Of a stretch of 64,000 nt of DNA, positions 42,291 through 52,501 are shown one piece after another. A program made the position numbers and the translations under genes. The notes beneath the pieces are model-generated. The model saw nothing but the letters and a program-made list of their open reading frames with translations, did not search any database and had not been told where the DNA came from. Source of the stretch: Marsupella aquatica (lineage: Eukaryota; Marchantiophyta); assembly GCA_973895155.1 (NCBI GenBank), contig OZ316892.1, forward strand, positions 6,944,001 to 7,008,000. Reading direction: 5' to 3'. Each line of letters starts with the position of its first letter. The stretch's first letter is position 1.

Positions 42291-43195
42291 GTTCCGTTTT
42301 GGAGGTTCTTCGTGCAAGAATTCTCTAGAAGAAGTACAGTACGAATGAGGTACTCATCACGATCGTGAAGCACTTTGTGTATGCAAAACATGGACCCTCT
42401 CCCCACCACCTCGCATGGGTATAGTGCTAACGAGCAGAGAGAGCAGATCCATTCCCAGACATCCGAGTGCTCGTTTTCTGGATCTGTTTACAGTCGTCGT
42501 GTGACACGGTCTACAGCATCCGAAGATCCTGAAACAGTTGCGGTAGTCACATTTTCGAAGAGCAGGAGAGCAAAGATGGACGATCTCGACACATACGTTG
42601 TGGAATTTTGAGGAAAACTGTCACTGACGATGTTCGACGTTATCTCCAAGCACGTTATGGTGTTTGGCAAGGATTTTCGAGGGCACGACAAAGACCCCCC
42701 AAGGATTCCAATGTGCCGCTTGGTTCACATGGAAGTTGTCTGCACCTTATAGAAGGGAAGTCCTTCAATTGAAAAGTTGAAGGACTCTTTTCGTAGCACA
42801 GGATACAACTCAAAAATTGGAATGTTATTCTATGTCCAGCCGGCAGATTCGAATGGGAATGTCCAGACGTGTACTCCAGAAATTAGAGCGACATGGGACC
42901 CGGTGTGGGTGGTCGAGAACGAGAAGTTTGAAGCTGAATGTGCGGCCAATCCAGACTTCATGGTGTTACAAGATAAGATGTTTTACGTTTTTGACGGTAA
43001 CCATCGACTTTACGCATGGTCGATCGTTACGAAAGAAAATCCAGAAGATAGCAAGTATCACCCGCGTGTGCAATGTACTATCTTCAAGGGTGAAAAGGGA
43101 TCTTTGATTGAAATTGAGGCGGCTATACATACTGTGAACCAGTAAGTCTATCTTTGAATTTCACCTATCCTTATCTTTTATAGTGTAGTTTTCAC

Positions 43196-43210
43196 TAGCG
43201 CCTGGCGCTA
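43196..43210. repeat. Palindrome in intron 1 of the ParB/methyltransferase gene
   Basis: Perfect TAGCGCCTGGCGCTA inside the 92-bp intron 43142-43233. Confidence 0.95.
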
Positions 43211-44611
43211 TTGACTGACAAATTCTTCTGTAGACTTGGACAGGCCGTGGTGGACATCAAGTATTCCTGGATACTTGATGAAGACCGAATTAAGAGGATT
43301 TTGTCCAACGATCTAGAATACTACAAATCAATCATCGATGGGGCAAACTTCAAGAAGTTTGGGCAGGTGATGCAAAAGACTCGAAAAGGATCATGGTATT
43401 CCAAGAAAATGCCTCAAGAAGCACTTATGTATATCTTATGCGAGAATAAGATTAAATCCTATTCTTGACAATTCAAGAAGGACATGGAGTCGGCCACCGC
43501 TCAGGGAAATCCTTGGTCTCGGGAAGAGACATCCAAACAACATGCGGTCATGATGAAAGAAGCAACGAAGGGATTGGGCGATCAAGGTCTCAAAGATCAC
43601 TCCCTTGTTGAGTCCTGAGTTTGAAGACTTCATGACAACCTGTGCTGAGATGTATCCGATGACAGAGGTGAACAAACGCGAGAAGAAACCGGATGCGGTT
43701 GTTTGTACCATGGATCGTGCCAGGTTATTTACAGCAGTCTCCGCCCTTGACCCCAAATTGAGGAGCACTTTGTTAGTAGCGCATTGCACGCCAGAGCTCA
43801 GGAAGCAGTTCTTTCATCCGCAAAGCATTAGCGATGACCCTGTGAAGCAGTGGTGCCACACTTGGCAAACTTGGAATAGCGTGGAAGGAATTGCCATTGG
43901 TATGCTGCAGACTATCCTCCAGCAAATCAGTGAAATAATTTCTTCCAATCGATTGGAGGAATGGAATTGTGAGTCTTATGATTCACTCGTTGAAATAGTG
44001 TGCAATGATTTCAAAAAATTTGGGGATGCAATGAAAGGTAAGTTTTTCAATACGACGTGGATGTCCAAGTACCCGGACAAGGAAGACTACACACTCAAGA
44101 ATCAAAAGCGAGCTAAACGATATGTCTATCGTTTCTTCATGCACATGGAGATTGTGAAGCCTGACTATTTTTGGGCTTACACAGCTGCTTTCCAGAATTG
44201 GGTCATCTGCGCAGATTGAGACATTTTGGCCGAACTGTATCCGATGTATCCCGCTGAGGGTATACTTCCACCAAGGAAATTGTCCCAGTGGGAGAGAATT
44301 CACTGCCCTTGGTACCTTGACACCGACAGATGGGATTCTCCTTTTGACGACACTGAGAAGGATGCTTTCCATAAATTGTCTAAATCCCAAGTTCCGAGAC
44401 AATTTATCTCAGACATGAAGCAAGGAATTGAGGGGGACGTCAACTCGTCGACGACTGAGTTGCAAAAAAAATGCGAAACCACAGTGGTTCATGTTGATCG
44501 AAGCCAAAAACCAAGAGCCAAAGCCAAGGCGGATGCCCCTGTGGCAAGTGCTAGTGCCAAGTCTGGGAAAAAACGTAAGCTACACCTCCTTCTTCCGACT
44601 TCCTTCTTTGT

Positions 44612-44697
44612 TAGCGCCTGGCGCTATCATGTGTCGTAAGTTTAATGTGTCATATTTCTCAAAATTGATGTGGGTGTTTGGTCAGCGCCTGGCGCTA
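44612..44697. repeat. Palindromes in intron 2 (two)
   Basis: TAGCGCCTGGCGCTA at 44612-44626 and CAGCGCCTGGCGCTA at 44683-44697, both inside intron 44575-44732. Confidence 0.95.
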
Positions 44698-45471
44698 ACA
44701 CTTTTTCTGTGCTTGACACCGTTTTTTGGTAGGTGGTCAAAAATCTGATGCCGCCACGGATGACACAAAAGTTGATGCAACACCAGAAGTCTCTGAGGCC
44801 AACACTGGTGCCAATCCAGACCCCATCACCCCCGTTGAGAAGGGGAAGGTTATAGTTCTTGTGGATGCTACAAGCACAAAGAAGAAGAAGAAGAAGAAAA
44901 GGACCATCGATGCCTGGGAATCGTCGCGAGATAATGCTTCTGGGGCCGGTATCCAACGGGATGTGGGGACTTTCAAGACTAAACTCGGAAGACATTGTAT
45001 GGTCGAATCAAGCTTGGCAGAATTCATTGATAGTGCATTTAGTAAGGAAGAGAAGCCAGATTGGGTCTCAGACGCTGAGAAGTGGGGTAAGGATTTGATC
45101 AAATCGGGGTGTAGAGATAAAGGAATCATTTGAGGTGGGAAGGAACGATCATTTGGGGTGAATGCGGGTTTCATCTATCTCCCAACTGGTTTGAAACCCA
45201 CAATTGTTGACCGTCGGGTCCCAAAATGGAATGTGACAGATCACACAGCAGCCGAATCATTTTTTCAGGCGATGGATCCTTTCCTTTCCGATGACGGCAT
45301 GCTCGCTATCTTATACTCGGATGACCACGATCAGATTTCCCAGGTTATTTCTGCATGTCAGCAATCCAAGAAGTTTATGTGCATCAATACGCACAATGTT
45401 TTCATGTCTGTCCCAATGTACAGATCCAAGACAGATGTCCAGGTAAATGTTCTCTCTGAGTAGAGCTATAC

Positions 45472-45486
45472 TAGCGCCCGGCGCTA
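45472..45486. repeat. Palindrome in intron 3
   Basis: TAGCGCCCGGCGCTA, perfect apart from the free central base, inside intron 45443-45561. Confidence 0.95.
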
Positions 45487-46020
45487 CTCTTTCTTTCTTA
45501 GTAGGTCTTCTCTCATGAATAAGAGATTTTTAAAATCCAATTGGTTTGTCAACTTTTGCAGGTCTTCACTCTTAGACTAGATATATTTTGTCGAGTTTCT
45601 TTTAAAGGAAAGGTCCCAAAGGATCCAAGATTCAAGCCGTTATCTAGCGCTGAAGATCCTTCAATCTCAAACCTTATTGGGCTACAATCTTTGAAGGAAG
45701 ATCATTGTCCTGAACTCTATTTTACTGGGAATTCCCGACTACCGGTTGGTTTTATGCAAACTATCCTTGAACTCTTTATGATACCTAAGGATATTGTAAT
45801 TGATTGGACCGTCGGCTCAGGTAGTACGTTCATTGCTGGGGATTACTCAGGCCGTTTTGTCATCGGGTTAGAAAATCGTCGGGAGTTTGTTGAGACCGCT
45901 TCGAGGATTTTTTTGGATCTCATTTCTCCCAAACCTTTGGAGACACAACCTCCCCCTCCTCAAATAACCGGACAAAAAAAGAAAGATAGACTTAGATCTG
46001 TCCTCAACTTTGATTCGGAT

Positions 46021-46062
46021 GAAGATGATGGGACGTCAGAAGATGATGGGACGTCAGAAGAT
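46021..46062 (+). repeat. 18-bp in-frame coding duplication in the acidic tail
   Basis: GATGATGGGACGTCAGAA is repeated in tandem, giving DDGTSE twice. It lies in the Asp/Glu/Ser-rich region after the methyltransferase-like domain and keeps the frame. Confidence 0.85.
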
Positions 46063-46636
46063 GATGTTCTTGAGGATGTCAATGACGGCGGGAAAGAGGA
46101 AACCTGACATGATGGGTCAACGGAGGATAGCGAAGAGTCTTCCGAGTAATTTTTGTCTCTCGTAAGCTCCTTTATCCTTTCAATTGTTGGCTAACCATCA
46201 ATTCCACTGGTTCTATCTGTTAAGTACTTACTTCCTCTTTCTCTTCCGCTTCTCTTTTGAGCAGGTCAGAATGGAACCAAAAAAACGGTTTTAACTCCGG
46301 AGGAAAGTGGCTTGAAATGTAATCATCACTCCCAAGAAGCCGTTTGTGTTGCCATCATACGCTGAGAACGTCGCAAGGAAGGTAGAGAAATTTAGAACGC
46401 TCTGCTGGGAAACAAAAGGACTTAGGCTTCTTAGGGGAGTAGACAGGAAGTTCATGAGGAACCCCTATGTAGATGATGTTTCTAGAAGCAAGTATATTGA
46501 TGATGAGGCAGAGTCGACCGACAGATCTCATAGCTCCAAGAATGAGAGCTCAGAATATGACACTGAAGGGTAGCAATTTTCTCCTCTATCAGGTCAAACT
46601 TCCTCCCAACTGTACGAGTATGCCCTTGGTTTTTGT

Positions 46637-47124
46637 TAGCATCGGGCGCTATTGAATTTATTAAATATGAATTGAGTTTGATGGAGGTTGCCCCTTCCAT
46701 TCAATGGTTAATGTGGTCTTTAGTAACGTCCTTTGTGTGGGTTCCTTTCCTTGTTTAACTAGCACCCGACGCTCCCCAAAAAACACGTTGGAAGTTTCCG
46801 TTTGATATTTGTCATTTCCGCCATAGTGTCATTTGGCTTTCAGTCGGCGACTAGTACCGTCAAGAGGACCAATAACGGGAAATCCAAGCCCCTTATAAAC
46901 ATACTATTGTTTCTTTCAAAGTCCATTGCTCTCGTTCTTCTCCTTCTTGATTCCATGGAAGGCCAGTGTATCGACGGCCCACAAGAGCATATGTCAACTT
47001 CCAATTAGATGGTTTCCGCCAAGATCCAGATCGTCAGGACGCTGGGATTGATGATGACTGTCACTCTTCGAGCTAGGACATTGTACGAGGAAGCACCCAC
47101 CGGGAGTATTAGCGCCTGGCGCTA
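46637..47124. repeat. Palindromes downstream of the ParB/methyltransferase gene (three)
   Basis: TAGCATCGGGCGCTA at 46637-46651, a decayed copy at 46760-46774 (TAGCACCCGACGCTC) and the perfect TAGCGCCTGGCGCTA at 47110-47124. Confidence 0.9.
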
Positions 47125-47383
47125 GTTACAATTGCACTGGAAACTTTAGTGTTCCTATGTAGCAATATTTGTACATCAAGGACAATATGTTTCACTTAAA
47201 TAAAAAAACTCGGGTTTCTTTTCTTTCAATTTCCCGTTAGAAGTTATGACTCAGATACCTTGGTTAAGTCCTACTTCTGTGCTTTGATATTGAACTTAGA
47301 CTATTAGTAATGTTTGGTTTCTACTTGGATCTCAGCCTGAACATCAATCCTACGTTCTCGTGATTTTTTTCACAAAGCATTAG

Positions 47384-47522
47384 AAGCGGCCGGCTCTAGT
47401 ATTCGGCATGTTTGGGCGATTAATGTTTCATTATTTTGGGTTTGAACGCCTGGCGCTAGTATTCGGCATGATGCGTTTGTGATTGTTTTGCCTGTAGACT
47501 CCCGGCGCTAGTATTCGGCATC
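47384..47522. repeat. Subterminal triple repeat with palindrome remnants
   Basis: GGCNCTAGTATTCGGCAT occurs three times in direct orientation, at about 47391-47409, 47452-47469 and 47504-47521. Each is preceded by a half or degenerate palindrome. Short subterminal repeats like this are common near transposon ends. The left-flank copy at 37385-37405 (GGCGCTATCTTATCGGTAT) is a weak relative. Confidence 0.85.
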
Positions 47523-49400
47523 GCATAATTATCAGTATTTTAGGAATGGATTTTTTTAATTTTGCCACAATACCAGGAGAAATGTGCTCCCAAAACAAGA
47601 AATTTTGCTGTAACCAGTTCCTGTTATAGTTTTTTGTTTGCTGTTTACTGCCTTTTGTAAACACCTCATTTGTGCGTCCTTCATTCCAACAAAAATGTTT
47701 ACACAACATGTTACGATGGTCAGTCTACTTACCTATTCCTCTATTTGCAAAAAAAGTTGGACTTAAAACTTTTGAATCTGAAACGGAACTCAAATTGGTC
47801 ATTGTATTTTTTTTGAGCTAGTGTTAATGTCAATATGATCAAAACTATCCCTGTCATTGTTGATAGACTCCAAAAGTTGTTGCCTTTTGGGAATTCTTCC
47901 AAATTAATCCGAGTCAATGCAACACCATTGATTGAGAACAACTTGCAGCCTCATCCATATTTTTTTTATGTTGGCATGACATTGTCTTAATTTAATTATT
48001 GAAGGTTGAAGCCACTAATGCATGACACCTCAGCTTACCTCCCTGCTTTAAGTTCAACACTCAATTTCAACCTAGCTTATTCAACATATTGGTATTTGCT
48101 ATTGCACATTGTCTATCGTAGAAGCTTCCCTTCAAGTTCTTCTAACCTAATTTGTGACTAAAAAATGCAACACCAAACCTAGTGTCAAATCTAATGCTCA
48201 AGACTGAATGTTGCAAAAGGGCTGATCGCATAAATATCATGTCTTCAAGTCTTAAACCAAATTAAAAACCAAGGTGGAGGACTTACAAATATACAGTTTC
48301 AAAATCTCTGAATGTTACGTTAGCAATCCAGCCATTTATAGTATCATGTGTATCCCTATGGGGTCTGTGTTGAGCTGCATATTAATTGTCATCCCTTGGA
48401 AATAATTTTAGTTGTTTGTGTGTTTTACAAATGTTGCACTTGCAAAAGCATAAAAAGTGTCTTTATAGTTTTGAAAATCAATGCACTGGTAAAGTGCTCC
48501 AATCACCCGAGTAATCATTGTGAAGTTTACAAATATTGAGACCAAATTCATCTTGGTCCCGAATCAGATGATGTGCTTAAACAACATTGCCAAAAATAAA
48601 TCTTATGACTGGTTCCATGCCAAAATGTCAAATGATGAATCTCATAGTTATGATTTCTGTTGAATCTCACATTTTTTGCATTGGCCAATTGGGTGGGTAT
48701 GATGTCACAAGCTCTTACAGAGCTTCAAACCCTAGGAGTATAGGATCGTCTTTGAAAAGTTTTTTTTAGTATCTTTCAAAAAGAGTAACAAAGGTTTGTC
48801 ATTCAAATCTTTCATTGTAATATTTTCACTATGTCGCATTGGTAAATCAATAATAGAACCCACAATGGAATAGAATTCATGTTTTACTTGAATCAAGTCT
48901 TTGACAGTGGAATCGATTCAATTCACCTCAAATTTTTCTAATAAAAATCTATTTTTTTTCAAAACTTGATTTTGGTCTCATTCAAAACATGCATATGTTT
49001 TAAGTCGTTTAGAGTCTAATCATTTGGTTTTTTCACCTTGTTCAAATGTTTGCTTTCTTTTTCTAGACTACACCAAAAAATAATTCATATTCTTTAGATT
49101 TTGTCGCATTTCTTTCTGCTTTGGTTTCATTTGTCTTAACACTTGACCTTTGACGCGTGTTGTTAAATACTTGTCAAGGAGCTTAAGTGACTTTTCTCCT
49201 AAAAAACTACCTAATACCTGCTCCATGTCATACCAGGGTCACCAAGGATTGACAAAATTTCTAAAATATATTTGCAATGTCTAATCACACCATACATAAG
49301 TAGTTTCAACTCTCCATTTCTAGAGAAGTAGTCCCCTTGACTACTTTTTGCACTCACCCACTTACTCTCTCCTCTACACCAAGGAGTAGCAAGGAGGATA
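47523..49400. other. AT-rich DNA right of the element, no gene recognised
   Basis: Homopolymeric T and A runs and frequent stops. I looked here for a terminal inverted repeat matching 36.9-37.4 kb and found none that convinced me. Confidence 0.45.
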
Positions 49401-51470
49401 TCCATTCCAAGCTGTCAGCTTAGAGTAGATCCTCCCACAAACACCCAAGAACCCAAAGTATTTTCCTCTTCAAGCTTAAGTCCCTCCCAGATCCTCAAAG
49501 TAGTGTTATCCTTTAACCTTGCCCCCTCTGGCCTTGGTTGGGCCCACACATCCCCTTTAAGCTCTAGAGATAACTCTTCTCTCTAAGGACTCTTCCTCTT
49601 GTTCTCATACAAGGCACGATTTTTTCCACCCTCAAGACACAATCCTTTCTAAGTCCCAAAGCAGTGCTCCACCTTAACCTTGCCTCCCTGGTCTTCGTTG
49701 TGTGCCAACACATCCCCTTCAAGCTTAGACCAAGATTATACCCTAACATGGACTCTTCTCTTGCTCTCATACACTTCAAATTCACTCACACTTAATGGTC
49801 ATAATGAAGATTGGAAAACTCATTTTATTGTATACTCAATCCTTACACAAAATATCACTACACACTCTCCACACGAAGCATGGATCTCCTCTCCCTTCTC
49901 AAACTTTGCCCCAACTTGGCAAGGTAGACCTTACACTAAAGAAATGAGATTTCTGGTCCCTTCTCAAAGGGAAATTTTTACCTTATATACTATTCTCCTT
50001 CCACACCACACCAAGCTCAACCTGGGGTCCAACTACACCTCCTCTAAGTCCCCCTAACACACAAAGTCCAAATCTATAGTTCATAGCCCCCTCTACAACC
50101 TGCTATTGTGACTCCTTCCAACCCCTCAAATATACCACACATGATTGCATGCTTTGACCCCCAAAACTTCTCCCACTTATGGTCCTCTTCACCAGCTTTC
50201 CACCCCACTTAAAAGCTAGCAAAAAGAGTACCCAGCGAAAAATTATGCCCTATCAAAGTTGGCTTATTTCTTACTTGGCTTTACTTGCTACCCTAAAGTA
50301 ATCTCCCCTATCGTACTTATTTTCCTAAACTTGCTAGACTTGCATCTTTACCCCAGGGTACTCTCTTCTCCATGTATCCTAACTTAGGTGACACCGGTGT
50401 AAGAAGTATCGGCCTAAAAATCTGGTTTTACTTCCCCATGCCGACTCCCGTTTGCAAGCTATTGGGATCTCCTATTGCCTCAACTAAAAATATCTTTGGG
50501 TGTTTCTTTTCTTGGGTTTCCACCTTCACTCAGGTATGCCTTATCTTTCCTTGACTCAGCACAAAAAAAATTGGGCCCCAATGGATTCCCCTAGCCCAGG
50601 TTATGCCCGTTTTTTTGGCCATTTTGGGTGTAAAGTAGGTGTAAACCACATCCCGTTTACACTTAACCTTTATATGCCCCTTATGGGGATTCCAGGTGTC
50701 ACCAGGGGAGATCTCCTCTCATTATGCAAGGAGGGGATGATTTTACAAAGAGAGTGGCTTTTTTTTCTCACAGCAGGATTGTGAAGCAATAGTAGGAATT
50801 GAGCAGTCAACAGCTTGTAAATCACAATGTCTCTTCCAATCAAAGTTGATTCTTCTTGATTTGCAGGCTGCTTGCCTATAGCAAGTTAATGTTGTGGTCT
50901 GAGTAGCAGCCTCTACTCGCAGCTATCTTGATTCAATAGCTCCTTCGTAGCTTTCCAGTTCAAGCAGCATTTGATCCTGGGAGTAGCACGTTCTATTTGT
51001 AGTCTAGGTCCTTAGGATTCAAAGCTACTTTCTCCCAGGTTGCTCCTTCAATTCACTAGCCCAACATCTCGTGGGGCAGCTTCTCTATTCAATCCCTACC
51101 TTCTGTGATGGGGTTCTCGTCACTGAAAATCCTCGATAATTGATTATTGGGGTTGTGCCATGTAAATAACCATTGTGAATAAGCCGTTTTTTAATTTTTT
51201 GAGTTAATTCTGTCATTATAGGTTGCTATGCCCCGGAGGTCTCTGCTTACTTTTATATCCTAATAGTTCAGATGCCTATAGCGCCCCAGCAAGCAAGCAT
51301 GTTAGGACCTTGAAACTTTGGCCAGTCTAGTCGGACATCCCGTTTCCCTTAGGCCATTATTTTTTTTGAGACCCCAATAGCAAGGTCTAGGGGAGGAGCG
51401 CTAATTTTTAGTGTTAAGCAGGGTTTTTTTTGTGTTGGCAGCAGGAAACCCAAGGAGCAAACGAGCCCCC
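49401..51470. repeat. Pyrimidine-rich repetitive DNA with a diverged tandem of about 170-bp units
   Basis: 49430-49610 and 49615-49785 share ordered blocks such as AGTGTT/AGTGCT...CTTTAACCTTGCC, CACATCCCCTT and GGACTCTTCCTCTTG. This looks like an old tandem duplication, perhaps LTR-derived. No coding region was recognised. Confidence 0.45.
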
Positions 51471-52501
51471 TTGCATTAGAGCACTTGGGGGACCCCATAA
51501 GGGGCATCCCTAGGGCCGCCACGTGGAATCCTCATTGGAGTACATAAGCTACCGCGAGCGAGTGAGGCAAAAATAAAAGGAAGGCTGTCGGGCACTTGGG
51601 GATTTAGGAGGAAAAAGGGGGGGCTTACATCGCCCAAAAGAGCCCCGCAAGCTGAAACTGGGGCGCATGCGTGGCTGCCAGCTTGGGCGAAGGTTGTCGG
51701 GGCGCTACGGCCAGCCAGGACGTTAAGGGAGGCACGAGGCTGGGGAGCACTAAAGGGGCTGCCTGGGCAAAAAGGAAAGTTGTCGGGGTGAGGAATCGCA
51801 CCCTGCATAGGGCTGCGTGAAGGAGTGGGGGGGGGGGAATTAAATTCTCCCGGCCTTGGAGGAGCCGGGCGCGAGCTGGGGCATGACCGGAGCCCTCCAT
51901 TAATAGGGCACATAGGGGAACCCTCCATATGGAAGTGAGCGAGGCGTAGAGGGCCGCGAGTAAGGAGGAGCCGGGAGGGGATTAAATCAAGGCAGAAGCC
52001 GGGGCGCGGGGATGACACGAGGGGCAGGCCAGGAGGGCACTAAATGCTCCCGGTAGTCGGGAGGTCGGCGAGGTGGCAACCGCGTGTCGGCATGCGCGCG
52101 CCTTGCATAGGGCCGCAAGGCGAGAGGGCATTTGAGAGAAAAAAAAGATGGGAAAGTGGAAGGAAACCCTTTCCGTGTATGGGTCATTTTCTTTTTTTCT
52201 CCCTTCTCTTCTTTCTCTGCGCGCGACTTCTCCCTTTGCCGAAAGCACTTTGCCCTCATTGCCGAAAGCAATTTTCCCAATTCTGAAAGCTCTCTACCAG
52301 CTCTTGCAATTATTTTTGAAGCTCTCTCATGGTTGATTGTTGGAGATTGGTGGCTCACTTTTTCTGGGCATTAGCGGCGGCGGCATTGAGTAGCTTCTGG
52401 GGAAATTGAGGGTGGTTCTTGATTAGGATACGAGGGCCGTTCGGGCCAGGATTTGAATGTGGTGACGGGATTTTGTGATTAAGGATTTTTCTGGAGCATG
52501 G
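51471..52501. other. GC-rich, CpG-rich leader of the 52.5-kb retroelement-like unit
   Basis: Marked rise in GC with repeated CATAGGGC and GAGGAGCCGGG-type blocks, then AT-rich sequence just before the reading frame at 52502. It probably represents the LTR or leader of the retroelement that follows, but no paired LTR was found. Open stretches on the - strand here look composition-driven. Confidence 0.4.

Larger units (their letters stand above)
42381..46573 (+). pseudogene. ParB-like domain plus permuted DNA methyltransferase-like protein, decayed
   Basis: Five exons join in one frame of about 1,240 codons: 42381-43141, 43234-44574, 44733-45442, 45562-46161 and 46265-46573. The N-terminal domain has ParB features: IPMCRLVHMEVV, then IEKLKDSFRSTGYN, then DGNHRLYAW at 42993-43019, resembling the ParB nuclease-fold G-x-H-R box. 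A helical middle, a Lys run (44878-44899) and an acidic Asp/Glu/Ser tail surround the second domain. That domain has the order of beta-class N6-adenine/N4-cytosine methyltransferases, with the SAM motif near its end (VIDWTVGSGSTFIAGDYSGRF, about 45796-45860, followed by IGLENRREFVETASRI). The catalytic DPPY/W-type motif is degenerate (DRRVPKWN). Nine stops (42609, 42750, 43466, 44217, 45131, 46105, 46147, 46292, 46313) and one extra base in AAA at 43592-43594 interrupt it. The last exon join is the least certain. Confidence 0.68.
37377..47522. mobile_element. Palindrome-marked DNA transposon with MULE-like transposase and ParB/methyltransferase gene
   Basis: A block of about 10 kb bounded by the outermost copies of a 15-bp palindrome (TAGCGCC-N-GGCGCTA and close variants). 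I saw this palindrome nowhere else in the window. Inside are two divergent intron-containing genes separated by 960 bp: a transposase on - (37587-41421) and a large ParB/methyltransferase-like gene on + (42381-46573). The block has subterminal repeats on its right side (47391-47522). I could not identify terminal inverted repeats or a target-site duplication by eye, so the real ends may lie outside these coordinates. Both genes carry stops and frameshifts. The copy is non-autonomous now but keeps nearly all of its reading frames. Confidence 0.7.

Noticed and set aside
37377-47510. A CRISPR-like reading of the spaced palindromes
   Set aside because: Spacing is irregular (tens to thousands of bases), copies sit in introns of spliced genes, and the genome is eukaryotic.
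36960-47700. A terminal inverted repeat for the palindrome element (GGCA-AAACAGCAAA near 37030 against the reverse strand near 47640)
   Set aside because: Similarity covers under 20 bases with mismatches in low-complexity sequence, and no flanking target duplication fits.
51476-52358. Long overlapping - strand open frames
   Set aside because: High GC removes stop codons, the frames overlap on both strands and the sequence is Pro/Ala/Ser-rich without domains.
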